Of a DNA stretch of 64,000 nucleotides, positions 42,018 to 51,532 are shown in pieces. The notes beneath the pieces were generated by a model. It did no database searches. It had not been told where the DNA came from and saw only the letters and a list, made by a program, of their open reading frames with translations. The number at the start of each line of letters is the position of its first letter. The stretch's first letter is position 1. The translations under genes and the position numbers were made by a program. Origin of the DNA: Buttiauxella massiliensis (GTDB lineage: Bacteria > Pseudomonadota > Gammaproteobacteria > Enterobacterales > Enterobacteriaceae); assembly GCF_902500225.1 (NCBI RefSeq), contig NZ_LR722660.1, positions 62,001 to 126,000 of the forward strand, given 5' to 3'.

Positions 42018-43700
42018 ATGAAATTTCTAGGAAAGCTGATCATAGCTTTATTGGTTGTCATAATAGTGGCACTCATAGCCGCTTATTTATTACTTCAAAC
42101 TCGTTGGGGAGCATCCCAAATCAGTAGTTGGGTCAATGAGAAGAGTGATTACAATTTCTCTTTTGAAGTGATCGACCACAAGTGGGCATCGCCCACTCAT
42201 GTCACGCTGACAAACGTCACCTTCGGACGCAAAGGCCAGCCAGCGACTCTGGTTGCGCAAAATATTGATATTGGCCTGAGCTCACGTCAATTTTCAGAGC
42301 CTTTGCACGTCGATACGATTTTGCTGCAAAACGGAACGCTAAATATCAGCCCCAATGCTGCCCCGCTACCCTTCCAGTCCGATATGCTGCAATTGAGCGA
42401 TATGGCAATCAACAGCCCAAATACTGGGTGGGATCTGCACGCTCAACGCGTCAACGGAGGAGTAATACCCTGGCAGCCAGAGCAAGGTAAAGTGCTGGGT
42501 AATACTGCTGATATTCAATTTAGCGCCGGCTCCATGACACTTAACGGTGTTCCGGCTACCAACGTTTTGTTGCAAGGTGCGATTAATAACGAACAGGTGA
42601 CGCTCTCAACCATCGGTGCAGACATTGCGCGTGGCTCGCTCACCGGTAATGCAAACCGCCTTGCCGATGGCTCCTGGCAGATTGGCAGCTTACGGCTCAA
42701 CGATATCCGCCTACAAACCAATAAATCCATTACCGATTTCCTGGCCCCTCTTGGCAGTGTCCCTTCACTGAAAATCGATAGTCTTGAGGTGACAGATGCG
42801 CGCATGGAAGGAAAAGACTGGGCAATAACCGATTTAGATCTGAGTTTGCGCAACCTGATGTTGGCAAAGGGCGGCTGGCAAAGCGATGACGGGCGTTTAT
42901 CGATGAATGCCAGTGATTTTATTATTGGTGCGTTGCAGCTAAACGACCCTATCGTGAATATCGATTTTAACCCGCAAACCGCTGTGATTCGCCAGTTCAC
43001 TTCCCGTTGGGAAAGAGGCATGGTTCGCGCCTCAGGCGAATGGCAACGCAATGAGAAAAAACTGGCACTTGATGAGCTGGTTTTTGCCGGGCTGGAATAT
43101 ACGCTGCCAGCTGACTGGAAAGCACGCTGGATAGAGCCTTTACCGCAGTGGTTAAACACTGTGACGATTAAAAAACTGTCGGCAAACCGCAATTTGATCA
43201 TCGATATTGATCCCGCCTTCCCGTTCCAGCTCACCGCATTAGATGGCACGGCGAACAATCTCGAAGTAGTGCGCAATAGCCAGTGGGGAATATGGAGTGG
43301 GAACGCCACACTGAACGCCGCGGCCGCCACGTTTAACCGCGTCGATGTTCGCCGCCCATCCATTTCATTGAATGCTGCTGACAGCCAAATATCTATTACA
43401 GAACTTAGTGCTTTTACTGGTGAAGGTATGCTGGAAGCGACTGGCGCTATCTCGCAGGCTCCACAACGAAATGCGGCGATGAATCTGCGCGGGCGTGCGG
43501 TGCCAGTAAATGTGTTGCAGCAATGGGGATGGCCAGCGCTGCCGCTTGAAGGCAACGGTAATTTGCAGCTTTCAGTAACCGGTAACCTTGCAGCTCAAAC
43601 ACCACTGAAACCCACGGTGAACGGGACACTACAGGCCACCAGCGCCGACGGAAAACAAGTACAACAGACCATGCAGAATGGAGAAGTACCCGGCGCATAA
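42018..43700 (+). CDS. yicH: YicH, AsmA-like family protein
   Basis: A 560-residue envelope protein with an N-terminal membrane anchor (about residues 5-26, LIIALLVVIIVALIAAYLLL) and a long periplasmic body of beta-rich repeats, typical of AsmA-like bridge proteins implicated in phospholipid movement to the outer membrane. TFGRKGQPATLVAQNIDIGLSSRQ and NAAAATFNRVDVRRPS match E. coli YicH. ATG 42018 is chosen over 42003 because GGAAG stands just before it. The C-terminus (QTMQNGEVPGA) is a little shorter than in E. coli. Its stop codon lies in the loop of a perfect hairpin. Confidence 0.93.
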   Translation: MKFLGKLIIALLVVIIVALIAAYLLLQTRWGASQISSWVNEKSDYNFSFEVIDHKWASPTHVTLTNVTFGRKGQPATLVAQNIDIGLSSRQFSEPLHVDTILLQNGTLNISPNAAPLPFQSDMLQLSDMAINSPNTGWDLHAQRVNGGVIPWQPEQGKVLGNTADIQFSAGSMTLNGVPATNVLLQGAINNEQVTLSTIGADIARGSLTGNANRLADGSWQIGSLRLNDIRLQTNKSITDFLAPLGSVPSLKIDSLEVTDARMEGKDWAITDLDLSLRNLMLAKGGWQSDDGRLSMNASDFIIGALQLNDPIVNIDFNPQTAVIRQFTSRWERGMVRASGEWQRNEKKLALDELVFAGLEYTLPADWKARWIEPLPQWLNTVTIKKLSANRNLIIDIDPAFPFQLTALDGTANNLEVVRNSQWGIWSGNATLNAAAATFNRVDVRRPSISLNAADSQISITELSAFTGEGMLEATGAISQAPQRNAAMNLRGRAVPVNVLQQWGWPALPLEGNGNLQLSVTGNLAAQTPLKPTVNGTLQATSADGKQVQQTMQNGEVPGA

Positions 43701-43708
43701 GCGCCGGG
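43689..43708. repeat. Perfect hairpin spanning the yicH stop codon
   Basis: CCCGGCGC-ATAA-GCGCCGGG: 8 perfect G/C-rich base pairs with the TAA stop of yicH (43698-43700) in the loop. It lies between the convergent yicH and fabY ends, only 15 bases from the fabY stop. No T run. It could act as a shared weak terminator or 3'-end stabiliser. Confidence 0.75.
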
Positions 43709-43722
43709 CTGTAACCCTTCAA

Positions 43723-44664
43723 CTATTCTTCTTCGTTGCCGCCCTCTTCAAGCGGGCCAAAAGGTTTCGCGGGGAGAACCAGATACACACCTTCAAAAAC
43801 AGCGCCTTGCGTATCATCACCGTAAAGCTCAACTTGCAACGCAACGCGAGCCTTGCGGCCACGCGCGAGACGGTCCAGATCGCCGCTCAACGAGCCTAAG
43901 TCAGCAATCGCTCCCGGTCTTCCGGTGATCGGGCTGCTATATCGGATATGTGCATCAGCCAGAATAATCGTGCCGCCAAGATGGCGTTCACGCAGCATCA
44001 GCCAAATCAGCCCCCAGCCGGTAAGCGTTGCCAGCGAAAACAGGCTGCCAGCGAATAAGGTTTGATGGGGATTTTGATTCCCCGCTTCCGGCATGGTGGT
44101 AATAAATTTCTGCCCGGTGTATTGCAGGATGCGCACACCCATCTTCTCGCTAAGCGGAATATGTTCGTACCAGGCCTGTTGTAACTGACCACACCAGTCT
44201 GCGCGATGGAGAATGTCATCGAGCGAGGCGACCGGTTTAATCATAAGAAAATGGCGAATAGGTGTGGTGGAAGGAGTGGTGATTTCACCCTGATTCTCAA
44301 AACCGAGTTTGGCAAAAAACTCCACGGCATCTTCACGTGCGCTACATACCACACGTTTAACCCCTTCCTGGCGCGCGACAGTTTCCAGCGTCATTGCCAC
44401 CAGCGTACCCAGACCTTTGTCTTGCACCGAGGGGTGAACCGCCATAAAACGGATCGCTGCTTCGTTATCAGCATTGATATACAAACGGCCAATTGCGACC
44501 GGATTGCCTTCTTCATCTACCACCATCTGGTGGTGAGCTAAGGCATCCCAGGCATCGCGCTCGGAGCCTTTGGGTTGATGCAACGGCTTACGTAGCATCT
44601 CCCAGCGAAACTGGTAATAGAGCTCAAGCTCTTCTTCGGTTTGCGGTACGCGAAGGTGATACAT
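43723..44664 (-). CDS. fabY: FabY/YiiD, GNAT-thioesterase-like fusion in fatty acid synthesis initiation
   Basis: Two-domain protein. The N-terminal GNAT acetyltransferase fold (about residues 1-150) has [34 protein letters not shown]; the C-terminal hot-dog, thioesterase-like domain (about 165-305) has [24 protein letters not shown] and [11 protein letters not shown]. coli YiiD (FabY) supports fatty-acid synthesis initiation, and the hot-dog domain has been linked to malonyl-ACP decarboxylation. Start ATG 44664 (313 residues) has AGAGAGA upstream. A TTG at 44724, inside dtd, would add 20 residues partly resembling the E. coli N-terminus (TRES), so the start is open. Confidence 0.92.
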   Translation of the reverse strand: MYHLRVPQTEEELELYYQFRWEMLRKPLHQPKGSERDAWDALAHHQMVVDEEGNPVAIGRLYINADNEAAIRFMAVHPSVQDKGLGTLVAMTLETVARQEGVKRVVCSAREDAVEFFAKLGFENQGEITTPSTTPIRHFLMIKPVASLDDILHRADWCGQLQQAWYEHIPLSEKMGVRILQYTGQKFITTMPEAGNQNPHQTLFAGSLFSLATLTGWGLIWLMLRERHLGGTIILADAHIRYSSPITGRPGAIADLGSLSGDLDRLARGRKARVALQVELYGDDTQGAVFEGVYLVLPAKPFGPLEEGGNEEE

Positions 44665-44708
44665 ACATGTACTCTCTCTTGTTACGCGGGACCGTAAAGG
44701 CTGCGAAT

Positions 44709-45146
44709 TCAGACCTGTAACCAAAACGTCACTGGGCCATCGTTGGTCAGGCTGACTTTCATGTCGGCGGCAAAGCGACCTGTTTCGGCAACAATGCCCT
44801 GCTGTCGACAGCGTTGGACAAAGTATTCATATAGCTCTTCAGCAAGCTCAGGTGCTGCGCCACAAGAAAAACTCGGGCGCATACCGCGTTCGGTATCAGC
44901 GGCGAGGGTAAACTGCGACACAACTAGTACGCTGCCACCGGCTTGCTGAACGTTCAAATTCATCTTGTCGTTTTCATCGCCAAAAATGCGGTAACCCAAA
45001 ACACGTTCGCAAAGGCGATTCGCTTTCTGTTCGTTATCTTCTTTTTCGACACCCAATAACACTAAAAGTCCCGGGCCAATTTCACCCGTCACTTCACCGT
45101 CCACGGTGACGCGAGCGTGGGTGACACGCTGTATTAATGCAATCAT
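44709..45146 (-). CDS. dtd: D-aminoacyl-tRNA deacylase
   Basis: Cleaves D-amino acids (and glycine mischarged on tRNA-Ala) from tRNA. 145 residues, the E. coli length. The two cross-subunit motifs are present: SQFTLAAD (about residues 77-84) and NDGPVTFWL near the C-terminus, whose Gly-Pro pair enforces D-chirality selection. It overlaps yihY by 4 bases in the yihX-yihY-dtd-fabY run. Confidence 0.98.
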   Translation of the reverse strand: MIALIQRVTHARVTVDGEVTGEIGPGLLVLLGVEKEDNEQKANRLCERVLGYRIFGDENDKMNLNVQQAGGSVLVVSQFTLAADTERGMRPSFSCGAAPELAEELYEYFVQRCRQQGIVAETGRFAADMKVSLTNDGPVTFWLQV

Positions 45147-46015
45147 GGTTCTTCCAATTCTTCCTGCTGTGCTTCGACACGGAGTTTGCGGTAATCACCG
45201 AGAGTGACAGTAATTTCGGCGCCGAGCAACACGATACACCAGGTCCAATAGACCCAGACAAATAAAATGGGGATCACGGCTAACACGCCGTAAATCAATT
45301 GGTAAGAGGGAAACATGGTGATGTAGAGGGCAAAACCTTTTTTCCCAAGCTCAAACAAAAGAGCAGCCACCAGCGAGCCAATCAGTGCATCTCGCACCGG
45401 GACTCGAGTGGTTGGAACAATGCTATATAACATCCAGAATGACAGCCAGGAGAGCAGCAAAGGGAAGATACGCAACACGATATCAATCGTGCTGTTAAAG
45501 CCCGTCACCCAGCGCAGCGAAAGCAGATACGAACTGATCACCAGACTCGCACCTGCCAGCAGCGGCCCTAGCGTCAAAATCATCCAGTAGACGGCAAACG
45601 AGTATATTTTTGGCCTGGTTCGCGTGCTGCGCCAGATAGTATTTAGCGCGCTATCCACGGCATACATCAGCAGCAATGCAGTAACGATAAGGCCACAGGC
45701 CCCCACAGCAGTCATCTTGTTGGAGTTAGCAACAAACTGTTCGATATAGCGCTGGATGATATCGCCCGTCGCGGGCAGAAAATTTGAGAAGACAAAATGG
45801 CGCAGTTGGATGCTAACGTCGGCAAACATCGGGAAAGCTGCAAATAACGCAAACACTACCGCAACCAAAGGCACCAGTGAGAGCAATGACACGTAAGCAA
45901 GGTTACCTGCAAGCGTGGTCATATTGTCCTGGTCAATCCGATGCCAGAGCAATTTACCCCAGGCGATACAGGGCCTGAGGTGCTTGCTCGTTTTGCGATG
46001 AACGTCTTTTATCAT
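45143..46015 (-). CDS. yihY: YihY, UPF0761/BrkB-family inner-membrane protein
   Basis: A 290-residue membrane protein with about six hydrophobic segments. Family features: [40 protein letters not shown] (about residues 23-62) and [32 protein letters not shown] (about 235-267). Once mislabelled ribonuclease BN (rbn); that activity belongs to another gene, and the function of YihY is unknown. It overlaps both yihX and dtd by 4 bases. Confidence 0.95.
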   Translation of the reverse strand: MIKDVHRKTSKHLRPCIAWGKLLWHRIDQDNMTTLAGNLAYVSLLSLVPLVAVVFALFAAFPMFADVSIQLRHFVFSNFLPATGDIIQRYIEQFVANSNKMTAVGACGLIVTALLLMYAVDSALNTIWRSTRTRPKIYSFAVYWMILTLGPLLAGASLVISSYLLSLRWVTGFNSTIDIVLRIFPLLLSWLSFWMLYSIVPTTRVPVRDALIGSLVAALLFELGKKGFALYITMFPSYQLIYGVLAVIPILFVWVYWTWCIVLLGAEITVTLGDYRKLRVEAQQEELEEP

Positions 46016-46608
46016 AGGCTTGTTGAGAAATAATCGGGCACCGTGTTTTTACCGGTCACCAAAATGCTGGTGATCCCCACCTGTTGAGCTCCTTTAATAT
46101 TATCGGCGTTGTCGTCAAAAAAGACGGCTTCACTGGCAGAAAACCCTTCTTCTTCGAGGAGTTTTTGATAGATCTCAACGTCGGGTTTACGCATGCCCAT
46201 TTCCTGGGACAGATAGATTTTATCTACCGCCTCGGCTATTTGCGGGTATTCACCTGGCCAGAAATAAGTATGTAAGCGGTTGGTATTAGAGAGCACAACG
46301 ACACGATGGCCTTGTTCACGAAGTTTGTTCATCACATCAATAACTTCCGGGCGTAGACCAACAAAAATAGCCTGCCAACCGGCAGAGAACTGATCAAAGC
46401 TCAACGCCATGCCCATTTCTTCGCATACCGCAGCAGCAAATTCTTCGTCGCTAATTTGCCCCCGCTCGTGGCGTTGAAACGCCTCGCCCATTACAAAGCT
46501 TTTCTGCAAATTCGCTAGCGGGACACGGCTGTAATCGCTCCAGACCCCCATTACTCGGTTGAAGTCGATATCAACGATGACGTTTCCTAAATCAAAGATA
46601 TACAGCAT
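46012..46608 (-). CDS. yihX: Alpha-D-glucose-1-phosphate phosphatase YihX
   Basis: HAD-superfamily phosphatase, 198 residues; the E. coli enzyme prefers glucose-1-phosphate. HAD motifs: [11 protein letters not shown] (motif I, nucleophile Asp, about residues 5-15), VVLSNTNR (motif II, about 103-110), a Lys in the MRKPDVEIY stretch (III), and FFDDNADNI (IV). It is first in yihX-yihY-dtd-fabY, separated from bipA by a strong terminator. Confidence 0.96.
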   Translation of the reverse strand: MLYIFDLGNVIVDIDFNRVMGVWSDYSRVPLANLQKSFVMGEAFQRHERGQISDEEFAAAVCEEMGMALSFDQFSAGWQAIFVGLRPEVIDVMNKLREQGHRVVVLSNTNRLHTYFWPGEYPQIAEAVDKIYLSQEMGMRKPDVEIYQKLLEEEGFSASEAVFFDDNADNIKGAQQVGITSILVTGKNTVPDYFSTSL

Positions 46609-46707
46609 AAGCCTCTCCTTTGCGCATGGACAAATAACTGTAGCGGTAAAGGGTAGCTTTGACTATCGCTGATAAAAAAGCGATCCGGGTTCTGCGAGTT
46701 ATTAAGC

Positions 46708-46739
46708 AAAAAAAAGCCCCGCCTAAACAGGCAGGGCTT
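46708..46739 (-). terminator. bipA terminator
   Basis: On the minus strand GCCCTGCCTGTTTAGGCGGGGC (one mismatch) followed by eight T residues, about 25 bases after the bipA stop. Confidence 0.88.
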
Positions 46740-46761
46740 CAATGCTTTGCAGGAAAGAAAC

Positions 46762-48588
46762 TTACGCTTCTTTGCTACCACGACCCGCACGTTTGCGGTC
46801 GTTTTCAGTCAGGTGACGCTTACGAATACGTACGGAAGTCGGAGTCACTTCTACCAGTTCGTCATCATCGATGAATTCCAGAGCTTGCTCCAGAGACATC
46901 TTCAATGCAGGAACCAGAGTTGTTGCTTCGTCAGTACCGGACGCACGCATGTTGGTCAGTTTCTTACCGGTCAGGCAGTTTACAGTCAGGTCGTTAGAAC
47001 GACTGTGAATACCGATGATCTGGCCTTCGTAAACTTCTGCACCGTGACCCAGGAACAGCTTACCGCGGTCCTGCAGGCTGAACAGCGCAAATGCTACTGC
47101 TTTACCCTGGCCGTTAGAGATCAGCACGCCGTTCTGGCGCTGGCCGATTTCGCCTGGCTTAACGTCGTCGTAGTGGCTGAATGTGGAGTACAGCAGACCA
47201 GTACCAGAAGTCATGGTCATGAACTCAGTACGGAAGCCGATCAGGCCACGTGCTGGGATCAGGTAATCCAGACGGATACGACCTTTGCCGTCAGGGATCA
47301 TGTCTTTGACATCGCCCTTACGCTCACCCATTGCCTGCATTACAGAACCCTGGTGCTGTTCTTCGATATCCAGAGTCACGTTTTCGAACGGCTCTTGCAT
47401 ACGACCATCGATCATACGGTTGATTACTTTCGGACGGGACACAGCCAGTTCGAAGCCTTCACGACGCATGTTTTCGATCAACACAGATAGGTGCAGTTCG
47501 CCACGACCGGATACACGGAATGCATCCGCATCTTCGGTTTCTTCAACACGCAGTGCAACGTTGTGCACCAGCTCTTTGTTCAGGCGGTCAAGGATCTGAC
47601 GAGAGGTAACGAATTTACCTTCTTTGCCACAGAACGGAGAGGTGTTGACGTTGAAGAACATAGTAACAGTTGGTTCATCAACAGACAGTGCTGGCAGCGC
47701 TTCAACATTTTGCGTATCGCAAAGGGTGTCGGAGATGTTCAGCTCGCCCAGACCGGTAATCGCGATGATGTCGCCGGCTTCAGCTTCGGTGGATTCAATA
47801 CGCTCCAGACCGAGGTGAGTCAGTACTTTACCGACTTTACCGTTACGAGTTTTACCTTCGCTGTCGATGATAGTGATTTGCTGGTTAGGCTTCACTTTAC
47901 CGCGTTTGATGCGACCGATGCCGATAACGCCAACGTAGTTGTTGTAATCAAGCTGGGAGATTTGCATCTGGAACGGACCATCAGAGTCAACGGATGGTGC
48001 TTTAACGTGGTCAACAATCGCCTGGTACAGCGGGGTCATGTCTTCCGCCATCTCATTGTGATCGTTACCTGCGATACCCATCAATGCTGATGCATAGATG
48101 ATTGGGAAATCGAGCTGCTCGTCGGTCGCATCAAGGTTAACGAACAGGTCAAATACCTGATCAACAACCCAGTCAGGACGCGCGCCAGGACGGTCAACTT
48201 TGTTGATTACAACAATTGGCTTCAAACCGTGGGCAAATGCCTTTTTGGTTACGAAGCGCGTCTGCGGCATTGGGCCATCCATTGCGTCAACGACCAGCAG
48301 AACGGAGTCTACCATGGACATTACACGTTCAACTTCACCACCGAAGTCGGCGTGCCCAGGGGTATCAACGATGTTGATACGGTAGTCATTCCATTTGATA
48401 GCGGTGTTTTTAGCGAGGATGGTAATCCCACGCTCTTTCTCCAAATCGTTGGAGTCCATCACGCGTTCGGTGGCTTCAGCACGTTCGTTACTGAAAGTAC
48501 CAGATTGCTGCAGCAGCTTATCAACCAGGGTAGTTTTACCATGGTCAACGTGCGCGATGATGGCGATATTACGCAGATTTTCGATCAC
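46762..48588 (-). CDS. bipA: Ribosome-associated GTPase BipA/TypA
   Basis: Translational GTPase related to EF-G, binding 70S ribosomes and helping 50S assembly in cold and stress. 608 residues. G1 HVDHGKTT (residues 13-20), G2 GITILAKN, G3 [15 protein letters not shown]4 NKVDRPGA; then domain II, EF-G-like domains and the BipA-specific C-terminal region ending [20 protein letters not shown]. The start is GTG 48588 (no ATG fits the conserved [11 protein letters not shown] opening), as in E. coli. It is divergent from glnA. Also called typA. Confidence 0.97.
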   Translation of the reverse strand: MIENLRNIAIIAHVDHGKTTLVDKLLQQSGTFSNERAEATERVMDSNDLEKERGITILAKNTAIKWNDYRINIVDTPGHADFGGEVERVMSMVDSVLLVVDAMDGPMPQTRFVTKKAFAHGLKPIVVINKVDRPGARPDWVVDQVFDLFVNLDATDEQLDFPIIYASALMGIAGNDHNEMAEDMTPLYQAIVDHVKAPSVDSDGPFQMQISQLDYNNYVGVIGIGRIKRGKVKPNQQITIIDSEGKTRNGKVGKVLTHLGLERIESTEAEAGDIIAITGLGELNISDTLCDTQNVEALPALSVDEPTVTMFFNVNTSPFCGKEGKFVTSRQILDRLNKELVHNVALRVEETEDADAFRVSGRGELHLSVLIENMRREGFELAVSRPKVINRMIDGRMQEPFENVTLDIEEQHQGSVMQAMGERKGDVKDMIPDGKGRIRLDYLIPARGLIGFRTEFMTMTSGTGLLYSTFSHYDDVKPGEIGQRQNGVLISNGQGKAVAFALFSLQDRGKLFLGHGAEVYEGQIIGIHSRSNDLTVNCLTGKKLTNMRASGTDEATTLVPALKMSLEQALEFIDDDELVEVTPTSVRIRKRHLTENDRKRAGRGSKEA

Positions 48589-48738
48589 AACTTTGCCTCA
48601 GGCATTAGAAATAGCGCGTTATTGTACACGTATTAATCGAAGGACATAACAGGATCACAAAGAACTTTTACAAACAATGTAAAAAGTAATGGTTTGTGAT
48701 CGCTTTCACGGAGCAAAAAAGGGAGCCACAACGAAAAT

Positions 48739-48755
48739 TGCACCAATATGGTGCT
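48739..48755 (+). promoter_or_regulatory. NtrC binding site 1 (enhancer) of glnA
   Basis: TGCACCAATATGGTGCT, a near-perfect match to the NtrC consensus TGCACC-N5-GGTGCA. It lies about 120 bases upstream of the sigma-54 promoter. Confidence 0.9.
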
Positions 48756-48770
48756 CAAATCTCAGACTGA

Positions 48771-48787
48771 AGCACTACATTGGTGCA
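48771..48787 (+). promoter_or_regulatory. NtrC binding site 2 (enhancer) of glnA
   Basis: AGCACTACATTGGTGCA, a strong NtrC match 32 bases (three helical turns) after site 1, so two NtrC dimers can sit on the same DNA face. Confidence 0.9.
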
Positions 48788-48813
48788 AACTATCCATCGT
48801 GGTGCAGCCCTTT

Positions 48814-48829
48814 TGCACTATAGTGCGCA
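48814..48829 (+). promoter_or_regulatory. Weaker NtrC-like site near the glnA promoters
   Basis: TGCACTATAGTGCGCA, a palindrome with the TGCAC/GTGC halves of an NtrC site, in the position of the lower-affinity governor sites of E. coli glnA. Confidence 0.6.
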
Positions 48830-48860
48830 TGATAGCGCCTTTTTGGGGTAATTTAAAAGT

Positions 48861-48876
48861 TGGCACAGATTTCGCT
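48861..48876 (+). promoter_or_regulatory. Sigma-54 promoter glnAp2
   Basis: TGGCACAGATTTCGCT: GG at 48862-48863 and GC at 48874-48875 are exactly 10 bases apart, the -24/-12 spacing of sigma-54 promoters, and the sequence matches E. coli glnAp2. Transcription would start near 48887 and needs phosphorylated NtrC at the upstream sites. Confidence 0.93.
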
Positions 48877-48931
48877 TTAATCATTTCAGGGCAACAAGCC
48901 AATTCAATGACCAAATCCGGGAGAGTTAAGT

Positions 48932-50341
48932 ATGTCCGCTGAACACGTTTTGACGATGCTGAATGAACACGAAGTGAAGTTTGTTGATCTGCGCTTCACT
49001 GACACCAAAGGTAAAGAACAGCACGTCACTATCCCTGCTCATCAGGTTACTGCTGACTTCTTCGAAGAAGGCAAAATGTTTGATGGCTCTTCAATTGGTG
49101 GCTGGAAAGGCATCAACGAGTCAGACATGGTTCTAATGCCAGATGCGTCTACTGCTGTCATTGACCCGTTCTTCGCTGATTCTACGCTGATCATTCGTTG
49201 CGACATTCTTGAGCCAGGCACCATGCAGGGTTATGACCGCGACCCACGCTCCATTTCCAAGCGCGCTGAAGATTACCTGCGTTCTACTGGCATCGCCGAT
49301 ACCGTACTGTTCGGGCCAGAACCAGAGTTCTTCCTGTTCGACGACGTTCGTTTCGGTAGCTCTATTTCCGGTTCTCACGTTGCTATCGATGATATCGAAG
49401 GCGCATGGAACAGCGGCACCAAATACGAAGGCGGCAACAAAGGTCACCGTCCTGCTGTTAAAGGCGGTTACTTCCCAGTTCCACCAGTTGACTCCGCACA
49501 AGACCTGCGTTCTGCAATGTGTCTGACTATGGAGCAAATGGGCCTGGTTGTTGAAGCTCACCACCACGAAGTAGCAACTGCTGGTCAGAACGAAGTGGCT
49601 ACCCGCTTCAACACCATGACTAAAAAAGCAGATGAAATTCAGATCTACAAATATGTGGTTCACAACGTTGCTCATGCTTACGGCAAAACAGCGACCTTTA
49701 TGCCAAAACCAATGTTTGGCGATAACGGTTCTGGTATGCACTGCCATATGTCCCTGGCTAAGAACGGCGTAAACCTGTTCGCTGGTGACAAATATGCTGG
49801 CCTGTCTGAGCAAGCGCTGTACTACATCGGCGGTGTTATCAAACACGCTAAAGCCATCAACGCCCTGGCTAACCCAACCACCAACTCCTACAAGCGTCTG
49901 GTCCCGGGTTACGAAGCTCCAGTAATGCTGGCTTACTCTGCAGCTAACCGTTCTGCTTCAATCCGTATCCCAGTTGTTGCATCTCCGAAAGCACGTCGTA
50001 TCGAAGTGCGTTTCCCAGACCCAGCTGCTAACCCGTACCTGTGCTTCGCAGCACTGCTGATGGCTGGTCTTGATGGTATCAAGAACAAAATCCATCCGGG
50101 TGAAGCAATGGACAAAAACCTGTACGACCTGCCGCCAGAAGAAGCGAAAGAGATCCCACAAGTTGCTGGCTCTCTGGAAGAAGCACTGAGCTGCCTGAAC
50201 GAAGACCGCGAGTTCCTGACTGCGGGCGGCGTGTTCACTGATGAAGCTATCGATGCTTATATCGCGCTGCGTATGGAAGAAAACGACCGTGTGCGTATGA
50301 CTCCGCACCCAGTTGAGTTTGAGCTGTACTACAGCGTTTAA
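48932..50341 (+). CDS. glnA: Glutamine synthetase, type I
   Basis: Condenses ammonia with glutamate using ATP, the main nitrogen-assimilation step; it forms a dodecamer. 469 residues. Signatures: [17 protein letters not shown] (about residues 50-66), [20 protein letters not shown] and NRSASIRIP; the adenylylation tyrosine lies in [12 protein letters not shown] (about residue 398). Start ATG 48932 with GGGAGAG upstream. It is first of glnA-glnL-glnG and under nitrogen control through the upstream NtrC/sigma-54 region. A terminator after it limits read-through to glnLG. Confidence 0.99.
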   Translation: MSAEHVLTMLNEHEVKFVDLRFTDTKGKEQHVTIPAHQVTADFFEEGKMFDGSSIGGWKGINESDMVLMPDASTAVIDPFFADSTLIIRCDILEPGTMQGYDRDPRSISKRAEDYLRSTGIADTVLFGPEPEFFLFDDVRFGSSISGSHVAIDDIEGAWNSGTKYEGGNKGHRPAVKGGYFPVPPVDSAQDLRSAMCLTMEQMGLVVEAHHHEVATAGQNEVATRFNTMTKKADEIQIYKYVVHNVAHAYGKTATFMPKPMFGDNGSGMHCHMSLAKNGVNLFAGDKYAGLSEQALYYIGGVIKHAKAINALANPTTNSYKRLVPGYEAPVMLAYSAANRSASIRIPVVASPKARRIEVRFPDPAANPYLCFAALLMAGLDGIKNKIHPGEAMDKNLYDLPPEEAKEIPQVAGSLEEALSCLNEDREFLTAGGVFTDEAIDAYIALRMEENDRVRMTPHPVEFELYYSV

Positions 50342-50362
50342 ATAAGTAGTCATCTCCAATTT

Positions 50363-50388
50363 TAGCCCATCGTTGATGGGCTTTTTTA
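50363..50388 (+). terminator. Terminator between glnA and glnL
   Basis: AGCCCATC-GTT-GATGGGCT stem followed by TTTTTT, 22 bases past the glnA stop. In E. coli the equivalent structure lets part of the glnA transcripts continue into glnLG. Confidence 0.92.
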
Positions 50389-50433
50389 TCCACAAATAAC
50401 CTGTTGCAGCAACGTTATTTGCCGCCAGGAAAC

Positions 50434-50455
50434 TATAATGCACCATCACAGTGCA
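50434..50455 (+). promoter_or_regulatory. glnL promoter -10 with overlapping NtrC site
   Basis: TATAAT (50434-50439) is directly followed by, and shares one base with, TGCACCATCACAGTGCA (50439-50455), an NtrC site. NtrC bound here would cover the start of transcription and repress the basal glnLG promoter, as known in E. coli. Confidence 0.85.
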
Positions 50456-50474
50456 AATTATCGGAGACTGCTGT

Positions 50475-51524
50475 ATGGCAACCGGCACACTGCCCGATGC
50501 TGGGCAGATCCTGAATTCTTTAATCAACAGCATTTTACTGGTCGATGACGAGCTGGCGGTCCATTACGCCAACCCGGCTGCACAGCAACTTTTGGCGCAA
50601 AGTTCGCGCAAGCTGTACGGCACACCACTGCCAGAGCTGTTGAGTTACTTTTCGCTCAATGTTGGTTTGATGCAGGAAAGCCTGACCGCAGGCCAGGGTT
50701 TTACCGATAACGAAGTCACGCTGGTTATTGATAGCCGCTCCCACATTCTTTCCCTGACTGCACAACGTTTACCTGAAGGGTACATCCTGATGGAAATGGC
50801 GCCGATGGATAACCAACGCCGCTTAAGTCAGGAGCAATTGCAGCAGGCGCAACAAATTGCCGCCCGAGATTTAGTTCGTGGATTGGCGCACGAGATTAAA
50901 AATCCGCTTGGTGGATTGCGTGGAGCAGCCCAACTGCTGGCCAGAGCATTACCAGAACCGTCGCTAACTGAATACACCAAGGTGATTATTGAGCAGGCTG
51001 ACCGCTTGCGTAACCTGGTCGACAGACTGTTAGGCCCACAACAGCCGGGGATGCACGTCACTGAAAGTATTCACAAAGTGACGGAGCGAGTGATGAAACT
51101 GGTGTCGATGGAGTTGCCTGCAAATGTGACGCTGGTAAGAGATTACGACCCAAGTTTGCCAGAGCTGGCGCACGACCCGGAGCAAATTGAACAGATTTTA
51201 CTGAATATTGTGCGTAACGCGCTTCAGGCGCTGGGCAGTGATGGTGGCGAAATAGTGTTACGTACGCGTACCGCTTTTCAGCTTACTCTGCACGGCACTC
51301 GCTATCGCCTGGCTGCACGTATTGATATTGAAGACAACGGTCCGGGTATTCCGGCCCATCTGCAGGACACACTATTCTACCCAATGGTGAGCGGACGTGA
51401 GGGAGGGACAGGATTAGGTCTTTCTATTGCACGCAACTTGATCGATCAGCATTCGGGAAAAATCGAATTTAACAGTTGGCCAGGCCATACCGAGTTTTCG
51501 GTTTACCTGCCTATTCGTAAGTAG
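50475..51524 (+). CDS. glnL: Nitrogen regulation sensor kinase/phosphatase NtrB
   Basis: Cytosolic histidine kinase that phosphorylates NtrC when nitrogen is short and dephosphorylates it with PII when nitrogen is plentiful. From ATG 50475 it has 349 residues, the E. coli length; the frame is open to 50451, which overlaps the NtrC site. PAS domain (about residues 10-75, [22 protein letters not shown]), H-box [12 protein letters not shown] with His139, N-box [11 protein letters not shown]-boxes EDNGPGIP and [12 protein letters not shown]. Followed by glnG after 8 bases. Also ntrB. Confidence 0.98.
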   Translation: MATGTLPDAGQILNSLINSILLVDDELAVHYANPAAQQLLAQSSRKLYGTPLPELLSYFSLNVGLMQESLTAGQGFTDNEVTLVIDSRSHILSLTAQRLPEGYILMEMAPMDNQRRLSQEQLQQAQQIAARDLVRGLAHEIKNPLGGLRGAAQLLARALPEPSLTEYTKVIIEQADRLRNLVDRLLGPQQPGMHVTESIHKVTERVMKLVSMELPANVTLVRDYDPSLPELAHDPEQIEQILLNIVRNALQALGSDGGEIVLRTRTAFQLTLHGTRYRLAARIDIEDNGPGIPAHLQDTLFYPMVSGREGGTGLGLSIARNLIDQHSGKIEFNSWPGHTEFSVYLPIRK

Positions 51525-51532
51525 AGGTCTTT

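Larger units (their letters stand above)
48589..48931. other. bipA-glnA divergent regulatory region
   Basis: A 343-base gene-free stretch. The glnA half holds three NtrC-like sites and the sigma-54 promoter listed separately. The part next to bipA (48589-48730) is AT-rich with no clear element beyond TTTACA-type hexamers; bipA's promoter should be there but I cannot place it. Confidence 0.7.

Noticed and set aside
42515-43555. 346-codon open frame antisense to yicH
   Set aside because: It is opposite a well-conserved AsmA-like gene, Ser/Arg-rich with no recognisable domain, and typical of a shadow frame.
46747-48090. Long open frames antisense to bipA (247 and 199 codons)
   Set aside because: Both mirror the strongly biased codons of bipA and show no domain; they are shadow frames.
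49133-49846. 237-codon frame antisense to glnA
   Set aside because: Shadow of a highly expressed gene with strong codon bias; its product resembles nothing known.
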